A stretch of 39,663 bases of DNA from Oscillospiraceae bacterium (GTDB lineage Bacteria; Bacillota_A; Clostridia; Oscillospirales; Oscillospiraceae). Location: contig JAFQDR010000141.1 of the NCBI GenBank assembly GCA_017415945.1, positions 1-39,663 of the forward strand, written 5' to 3'. Within the stretch, counting starts at the first letter, position 1; each line of letters opens with the position of its first letter. The position numbers and the translations under genes are program-made. The notes beneath the pieces were generated by a model. The model saw only the letters and a list, made by a program, of their open reading frames with translations, was not told the origin of the DNA and ran no database searches. Below are positions 35,164-39,663 of the stretch, piece by piece.

Positions 35164-35842
35164 AAGCGTAGTACCCATCCGTTCCGTCAGTTACGATCAC
35201 GCCGTTATCAATGACAATAACACGCTTTGCGAACGCATTGACCAATTCTTTGTCGTGGGTTACCACCATGATTGTGGTACCCATGCTGTTGATTTTTTCC
35301 AGCAGGAGCATCAGTTCCAAGCTTCTGGCAGGGTCAAGGTTGCCGGTAGGCTCGTCCGCGATGACCAAACTGGGGTTGTTTACGAGGGCACGAGCAATGG
35401 ACACTCTCTGCTGCTCGCCGCCGGAGAGCTCCGCAGGGAAACGCTTTGCCTTTTCTTCCAAACCGACAAGGGTCAGAACCTCGGGAACACGCTGCTTAAT
35501 ATCCTTGCGTCTTGCACCAACCACGCGCATAGCAAATGCGACATTGTCGTAAACTGTCATGTTGTCAATCAGACGGAAGTCCTGGAAGACAACACCCAAG
35601 GTTCTGCGATACTTGGGCATTTTACGGTTCTTAATGGCACGCAGGTCAAAACCATTGACAACGATCTCACCGGAGGTGGCACGCAGCTCACCGGTCAGCA
35701 GCTTGATCAGAGTGGTTTTGCCGGAGCCGGAAGGACCGACCAAAAATACAAACTCCCCATCATTGATGGTCAGGTCAACCCCGCGAAGGGCTTCGGAGCC
35801 TGTATTTTCGTATGTCTTGTGGACATCACTCAATTGAAGCAT
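35153..35842 (-). CDS. ftsE: Cell division ATP-binding protein FtsE
   Basis: A 229-residue ABC ATPase, partner of FtsX. Walker [13 protein letters not shown] (about 36-47), Q-loop FQDFRLI, signature [15 protein letters not shown], Walker [13 protein letters not shown] and the H-loop VTHD are all present. GGAGG lies 7 bases before the ATG. It is 78 bases downstream of a PucR/CdaR-type regulator gene with no terminator between, so the two may be co-transcribed. Confidence 0.96.
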   Translation of the reverse strand: MLQLSDVHKTYENTGSEALRGVDLTINDGEFVFLVGPSGSGKTTLIKLLTGELRATSGEIVVNGFDLRAIKNRKMPKYRRTLGVVFQDFRLIDNMTVYDNVAFAMRVVGARRKDIKQRVPEVLTLVGLEEKAKRFPAELSGGEQQRVSIARALVNNPSLVIADEPTGNLDPARSLELMLLLEKINSMGTTIMVVTHDKELVNAFAKRVIVIDNGVIVTDGTDGYYAYET

Positions 35843-35920
35843 AAATTTACCTCCATAGGATTTCAGGGTCCCATACCCCTGATGCCAAGCTGCGTCAGCA
35901 TGACCGCAGCCGGGCGGGAA

Positions 35921-37009
35921 TTACTTTGTGTTCTGGTAATCCAGATAACGGTTGACCATCATTGCAACCTTAAATACGATCGCATGGTCAAATTCTCTCA
36001 GATCCAGTCCTGTCAGCTTCTTGATCTTTTCCAGTCTGTAAACCAAAGTATTTCTATGTACATACAGCTTTCTGGAAGTTTCGGAAACGTTCAGATTGTT
36101 TTCAAAGAACTTATTGATGGTATCCAGAGTATCTGCATCCAGAGACTCAATGGGGTTCTTCTTAAACACCTCGGACAGGAACATTTCACAAAGGGTAATG
36201 GGCAGCTGATAGATGATGCGCCCGATGCCCAGATTCTCATAACGAATGATGGACTTATCGGGGTCGAAGATCTTGCCCACTTCGATGGCGACCTGTGCTT
36301 CCTTATAGCGGTCAGCCAGCTCGCGCAGATGGCCGGCGACAGTGCCGATACCGACAACTACCTTGACCATCAACTCACTGCGCACGGAATTTTCGATGTG
36401 CTTCGCCAGATCTTCAATATCTGAGACGTCTTCCGTGCCATTAAGTTCCTTAATTACAACAATGTCTGTTTCACTGACGCTGAATACAAAATCAGACTGC
36501 TTATCGGGGAACATTCTCTGGATCACATCCAGCACCATCACATCGGTGCGGTCAACCTGCTGCACCAGCATAACAGCTCTGGGAATGTCGGTCACAAAGC
36601 GCAGTTCCTTGGCTCTTGCGTAAACATCGCCGGGCAGGATATTATCGGAAATAATATTCTTAACGAAAGTAGCCTTATTGTATTTTTCCTCATAGTTGGT
36701 CTTAGCTTCATTCAGGGCAACGCTCAGCATGATGCACATGCAGGCAGCAATCTGATCGGTACCCTTTACAAATGCAGCGCAGTCGAAACGAGAGCCATTG
36801 ATGCCAAGCAAGCGATAGCTTCTGTCGTGCAGGGCAACCACATGGTCACCGTTTTCGGTGCCGACCTCAAGGATATCGCTCAGCTGTGTTCCGATCATGG
36901 AAAGCTCATTACATGCAACCACATAACCCTGATCGTCGATCACGCCGATCTGACGGTCGGTTGCGTCCTTCATTTGATTGATAACACTCTGGAACACTCT
37001 ATTAGACAT
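35921..37009 (-). CDS. PucR/CdaR-type helix-turn-helix regulator
   Basis: A 362-residue regulator. The C-terminal PucR-type helix-turn-helix (about 300-352) contains NNLNVSETSRKLYVHRNTLVYRLEKI, the hallmark of this family. The middle (about 120-280) looks like the GGDEF-related CdaR domain without catalytic motifs. The N-terminal 120 residues resemble a small sensory domain related to the sugar-diacid type; no ligand can be assigned. GGAGG lies 6 bases before the ATG at 37009. The promoter at 37063-37091 precedes it. Immediately downstream are ftsE, ftsX, an M23 peptidase and an S41 protease, so a role in cell-wall hydrolase expression is possible but only inferred from position. Confidence 0.87.
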   Translation of the reverse strand: MSNRVFQSVINQMKDATDRQIGVIDDQGYVVACNELSMIGTQLSDILEVGTENGDHVVALHDRSYRLLGINGSRFDCAAFVKGTDQIAACMCIMLSVALNEAKTNYEEKYNKATFVKNIISDNILPGDVYARAKELRFVTDIPRAVMLVQQVDRTDVMVLDVIQRMFPDKQSDFVFSVSETDIVVIKELNGTEDVSDIEDLAKHIENSVRSELMVKVVVGIGTVAGHLRELADRYKEAQVAIEVGKIFDPDKSIIRYENLGIGRIIYQLPITLCEMFLSEVFKKNPIESLDADTLDTINKFFENNLNVSETSRKLYVHRNTLVYRLEKIKKLTGLDLREFDHAIVFKVAMMVNRYLDYQNTK

Positions 37010-37062
37010 ATTTTTTCCTCCCACTTACACTATGGCAGTATTTCTTACTTTCTGCGGAGTAT

Positions 37063-37091
37063 ATCATACAATGTTTTTGTCGAAATTTCAA
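37063..37091 (-). promoter_or_regulatory. Predicted promoter of the regulator-ftsEX operon
   Basis: TTGAAA (37091-37086), 17-base spacer, TATGAT (37068-37063) on the minus strand, 54 bases before the start codon at 37009, within an AT-rich stretch. Confidence 0.65.
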
Positions 37092-37174
37092 TATTTTTTT
37101 GCTCTGAATTTGTGAATTTTCTTATTTTCATTGTTTTAACCGCTCAAAAGCACCCATATCAAACTGTGCGAACT

Positions 37175-37888
37175 TCACAATGGCAATTTCACCAAAGATT
37201 TTTCAACTTCAATAGGGGTCATAGCCCGATATTCCCCCGCGGACAGGGCATCGTCAAGCTCCAGCAGACCGATACTGCAGCGATGCAGTTCTGTCACAGG
37301 TTTCCCGCAGGCTGCAAGCATTCGCTTCACCTGATGATACTTCCCTTCCAGCAGGGTGACATAGCATCTGTTTTCCCCGGTGATCTCCAATTTCCCGGGC
37401 AGGCATTGGGTACCGTCACGCAAAAGAATCCCCTTTGCAAAGGCTGCCGCATCCTCCTCATCGGGTATGCCGTCGGTTGTGGCCAAATAGCGCTTGGCAA
37501 CATGGGTCTTGGGAGAAATGATGCGATGGGCATAGTCGCCGTCATTAGTGATGATAAGCAACCCTGTGGTGTCCTTGTCCAATCGGCCCACAGGGAACAA
37601 TCCCCGTCTGCGCAGATCGGGAGGAAACAGATCCAGAACCGTGTTATGCGCTCCATCCTCGGTAGCAGTCACCACCCCCGCAGGCTTATGAAGCATGAAA
37701 TACAGAAATTGTTCCAAACACACAAGCTCTCCGTCTACGGTGATGGTAACCGCAGTCTCGTCAAATTTTGATTCAGCCTTGGTAACAGCAACGCCATTTA
37801 CCTGCACACGGCCGGAGCGGATCAGTTCCTTCAGCTCTCGTCTGCCCGCAACGCCTGCATCGGACAGGATCTTATCCAAACGCTTCAT
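37175..37888 (-). CDS. rsuA: 16S rRNA pseudouridine synthase, RsuA family
   Basis: A 237-residue enzyme that isomerises a uridine in rRNA, by family most likely U516 of 16S rRNA. An S4 RNA-binding domain opens the protein (MKRLDKILSDAGVAGRRE to about 60). The catalytic domain has LHKPAGVV and GRLDKDTTGLL with the nucleophilic Asp at about 103, then KRYLA and KYHQVKRML. AAAGGGG precedes the ATG. It is divergent from the DUF4830 gene. No terminator is evident before the regulator promoter. Confidence 0.92.
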   Translation of the reverse strand: MKRLDKILSDAGVAGRRELKELIRSGRVQVNGVAVTKAESKFDETAVTITVDGELVCLEQFLYFMLHKPAGVVTATEDGAHNTVLDLFPPDLRRRGLFPVGRLDKDTTGLLIITNDGDYAHRIISPKTHVAKRYLATTDGIPDEEDAAAFAKGILLRDGTQCLPGKLEITGENRCYVTLLEGKYHQVKRMLAACGKPVTELHRCSIGLLELDDALSAGEYRAMTPIEVEKSLVKLPL

Positions 37889-37914
37889 AAAGCACCCCTT
37901 TCCAGAATAGAATT

Positions 37915-37943
37915 ATTATATCATAGTACACAAATCATTTGAA
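37915..37943 (-). promoter_or_regulatory. Predicted promoter of the pseudouridine synthase gene
   Basis: TTCAAA (37943-37938), 17-base spacer and TATAAT (37920-37915) on the minus strand. The divergent plus-strand gene at 37975 must use an overlapping promoter; TAAAAT at about 37954 could be its -10, but its -35 is weak. Confidence 0.5.
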
Positions 37944-37974
37944 CAGTTTTTGGTAAAATTATGGGAGGAAATTT

Positions 37975-38409
37975 ATGGCGATTCAAGAACGACGAAAAAG
38001 CGCTCTATATGTTGTCGTCCTTTGCGCTGTTCTGATCGGACTGGTGCTGACAGCGGGAAATGAGCATAGTGGCTTTCATGGTGTGAAAATCAAAAACACA
38101 GAGGATCTGACCGCATTTTTGTCCGCATTGGGATGGGAATGCGATCTTACAAATCTAACAGAGCAAAGTACCGTTTTGCCCGAGCAATTTGACGATACCT
38201 ACATCGCTTACAATGCCATCCAACTCAAGCAAAGCTGTGATTTGACCCGTTACGCAGGAAAAAAAGTGACTGTGTATACACTTCCCATTCTCAACTATCC
38301 AAATACGACCGAGACTGTGCTGGCCACTGTCATCGTATATCGCGGAAAAGTCATCGGCGGAGATATCCACGCGGCAGCAATGGACGGATTTATGCTGCCT
38401 CTCAAATGA
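37975..38409 (+). CDS. DUF4830 domain protein, membrane-anchored
   Basis: A 144-residue protein with one transmembrane helix at about 10-27 (ALYVVVLCAVLIGLVLTAG), the rest predicted outside. The body matches the DUF4830 family by its opening NTEDLTAFLSALGWECD, the LPEQFDDTYIAYNAIQ segment and VTVYTLPILNYP. Function unknown. GGGAGG lies before the ATG. It is one of two plus-strand genes and ends one base before a terminator hairpin repeated 242 bases further on. Confidence 0.82.
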   Translation: MAIQERRKSALYVVVLCAVLIGLVLTAGNEHSGFHGVKIKNTEDLTAFLSALGWECDLTNLTEQSTVLPEQFDDTYIAYNAIQLKQSCDLTRYAGKKVTVYTLPILNYPNTTETVLATVIVYRGKVIGGDIHAAAMDGFMLPLK

Positions 38410-38410
38410 C

Positions 38411-38443
38411 AAAAAAGCCACCCGCTTGCGCGAGTGGCTTTCT
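38411..38443. terminator. Terminator hairpin, copy 1 of a 33-bp direct repeat
   Basis: AAAGCCAC (38414-38421) pairs with GTGGCTTT (38434-38441) with an inner CGC/GCG pairing and one mismatch. It follows the DUF4830 stop directly. Its T-run is better on the minus strand (six T) than on the plus strand (TTTCTTT). The same 33 bases recur without change at 38653-38685. Confidence 0.85.
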
Positions 38444-38652
38444 TTCATCATTCACAATACTCCTTCGGAGTTATGTGAATGAAATGCCCCTGCTGTGCAG
38501 TGGGCAAGCAGCTTTGCTGCGTGCAAACGCGAATTATTCCATAATCTGCATTCACACTTGCAAAGCTATTTGTATTTTTCGCTTCGTACATGCCGGCGCG
38601 AAAAATGAAATTAGAATAATTTCGACCTTTCGGACGAAACTCTGCGAGGCAT
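38444..38652. other. Hairpin-rich non-coding interval between two identical terminators
   Basis: This 209-base interval has no supported gene. It holds a 35-base near-perfect hairpin (38448-38463 with 38467-38482, two mismatches), a second hairpin at about 38485-38505 (GCCC and CTGC arms, one bulge), GCAGC-TTT-GCTGC, a GCGT-GCAA-ACGC stem with a GNRA-type loop, and finally copy 2 of the dispersed element. Successive stems suggest a structured RNA or the remnant of a small mobile element. Confidence 0.5.
38581..38652 (+). repeat. Dispersed structured intergenic element, copy 2
   Basis: Bases 38589-38652 align without gaps to 68-131. The inner hairpin keeps its pairing except for one A-A mismatch (38620-38627 with 38632-38639), with a different loop (TTTC). 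The outer pairing is GCTTCG (38581-38586) with CGAGGC (38645-38650), in which one A-T pair of copy 1 is a G-T wobble. It abuts the tuf terminator. Confidence 0.7.
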
Positions 38653-38685
38653 AAAAAAGCCACCCGCTTGCGCGAGTGGCTTTCT
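38653..38685 (-). terminator. tuf terminator, copy 2 of the 33-bp repeat
   Basis: Identical to 38411-38443. On the minus strand the stem is followed by six T (38658-38653), 35 bases beyond the tuf stop codon. It can also act on the plus strand. Confidence 0.88.
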
Positions 38686-38720
38686 GTAATTAAGTTAAGA
38701 AGCTCTAATTCTATTAAGAA

Positions 38721-39663
38721 TTATTCAACAACTTCGATAACAACACCGGAACCAACGGTACGGCCGCCTTCACGGATAGCGAAACGCAGACCTACTTCGA
38801 TTGCGATGGGGGTGATCAGTTCTACGGTCATGTCAACGTTGTCGCCGGGCATGCACATTTCAGTGCCTTCGGGCAGGCTGATAACACCGGTAACGTCGGT
38901 GGTACGGAAGTAGAACTGGGGACGGTAGTTGTTGAAGAAGGGGGTGTGACGGCCGCCTTCGTCCTTGGACAGAACGTAAACCTGGCCAACAAACTTGGTG
39001 TGGGGCTTGATGGACTTGGGAGCAGCCAGAACCTGACCACGTTCTACGTCCTTCTTAGCGATACCACGCAGCAGGCAGCCAACGTTGTCGCCGGCTTCTG
39101 CGAATTCCAGAGTCTTGTGGAACATTTCGGTGCCGGTAACGGTGGTTTCGATGGTGTCACGGATACCAACGATTTCTACCTTGTCAGCAACCTTAACGCG
39201 GCCACGTTCTACACGACCGGTAACAACGGTACCACGGCCGGAGATGGTGAATACGTCTTCAACGGGCATCAGGAAGGGCTGGTCAGCCTTACGGTCGGGA
39301 GTCTTGATCCAGGTGTCAACAGCGTCCATCAGTTCCTTGATGCAAGCATATTCGGGAGCGGAAGGATCGTTGGATTCGGAGATCAGAGCGTTCAGAGCGG
39401 AACCCTTGATGATGGGGGTGTCATCGCCGGGGAAGCCGTAGCCGTCCAGAGTTTCGCGAACTTCCATTTCAACCAGTTCCAGCAGTTCTTCGTCGTCAAC
39501 CTGGTCGCACTTGTTCAGGAATACCAGGATGTAGGGAACGTTAACCTGACGAGCCAGCAGCAGGTGTTCCTTGGTCTGTGCCATGGGGCCGTCGGTAGCA
39601 GCGATAACCAGAATGCCGCCGTCCATCCGAGCAGCGCCGGTGATCATGTTCTTAATGTAGTCA
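38721..39663 (-). CDS. tuf: Elongation factor Tu, 5' end outside the window
   Basis: The C-terminal 313 residues of EF-Tu, the GTPase that brings aminoacyl-tRNA to the ribosome. The reading continues past the right edge (DYIKNM precedes the first ATG inside the window), so the first 80 or so residues, with the P-loop, are missing from view. Seen here are the NKCD guanine motif, SALNAL (G5), domain 2 ([17 protein letters not shown]) and domain 3 ending GVVIEVVE. Codon use is strongly biased to a few codons, as expected for a highly expressed gene. Terminator at 38653-38685. Confidence 0.97.
   Translation of the reverse strand, partial: DYIKNMITGAARMDGGILVIAATDGPMAQTKEHLLLARQVNVPYILVFLNKCDQVDDEELLELVEMEVRETLDGYGFPGDDTPIIKGSALNALISESNDPSAPEYACIKELMDAVDTWIKTPDRKADQPFLMPVEDVFTISGRGTVVTGRVERGRVKVADKVEIVGIRDTIETTVTGTEMFHKTLEFAEAGDNVGCLLRGIAKKDVERGQVLAAPKSIKPHTKFVGQVYVLSKDEGGRHTPFFNNYRPQFYFRTTDVTGVISLPEGTEMCMPGDNVDMTVELITPIAIEVGLRFAIREGGRTVGSGVVIEVVE

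Noticed and set aside
1..39663. tRNA, rRNA, CRISPR array, transposase or prophage genes
   Set aside because: No cloverleaf, no spaced direct repeats with spacers, no transposase or phage protein motif was found on either strand; the two repeat families seen have only two copies each.

Overview
This window looks like core chromosome of an anaerobic Firmicute of the class Clostridia, most likely an Oscillospiraceae/Ruminococcaceae-type gut bacterium. That placement is inferred from gene content and order (plsX-acpP-rnc-radical SAM-smc-ftsY; nadD/yqeK-LCP-rsfS-leuS; ftsEX-M23-S41-greA-lysS), AGGAGG-type ribosome binding sites, sigma-A-like promoters and moderate GC. No marker in the window fixes genus or species. 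Nearly all genes lie on the minus strand; only a TetR regulator and a DUF4830 protein lie on the plus strand.

Layout. (1) 1-4127: a lipid-related accessory region with four paralogous double-hotdog acyl-ACP thioesterase-like genes. One is alone, divergent from the TetR gene; the other three form a tightly packed operon. (2) 4160-4486: rpsU with its own consensus promoter and a strong terminator. (3) 4495-25506: a run of 17 closely spaced minus-strand genes behind a promoter at 25545-25573: pyruvyl transferase-like protein, TrmH-type methyltransferase, dprA, topA, trmFO, plsX, acpP, rnc, Elp3-like radical SAM protein, smc, ftsY, XTP pyrophosphatase, yhbY, a nadD-yqeK fusion, an LCP protein, rsfS and leuS. 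(4) 25624-26436: murI. (5) 26645-29445: a Type IIL (MmeI-like) restriction-modification gene broken by a one-base frameshift near its 5' end. (6) 29551-37009: a PucR/CdaR-type regulator, ftsE, ftsX, an M23 peptidase, an S41 protease, greA and lysS, with internal promoters and terminators. (7) 37175-37888: an RsuA-type pseudouridine synthase, divergent from the DUF4830 gene. (8) 38410-38720: a repeat-rich non-coding interval, then the 3' part of tuf, which runs off the right edge.

How the genes fit together. The long operon is information processing (translation, rRNA/tRNA modification, SRP receptor, chromosome condensation) plus phospholipid entry (PlsX, ACP). The thioesterase array acts on the same acyl-ACP pool that PlsX uses. 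The ftsEX-M23-S41 block is a cell-wall hydrolysis module.

The most unusual items are: the thioesterase quartet, in which one member has lost the aligned catalytic Asp/Asn; its leader with a promoter, a terminator and a small ORF whose stop overlaps the ribosome binding site; a 64-nt element present near both ends of the window (50/64 identical by hand alignment, no gaps, shared hairpin); a 33-bp duplicated terminator flanking 209 nt of hairpin-rich DNA; and the frameshifted restriction enzyme. No tRNA, rRNA, CRISPR array, transposase gene or prophage gene was found.
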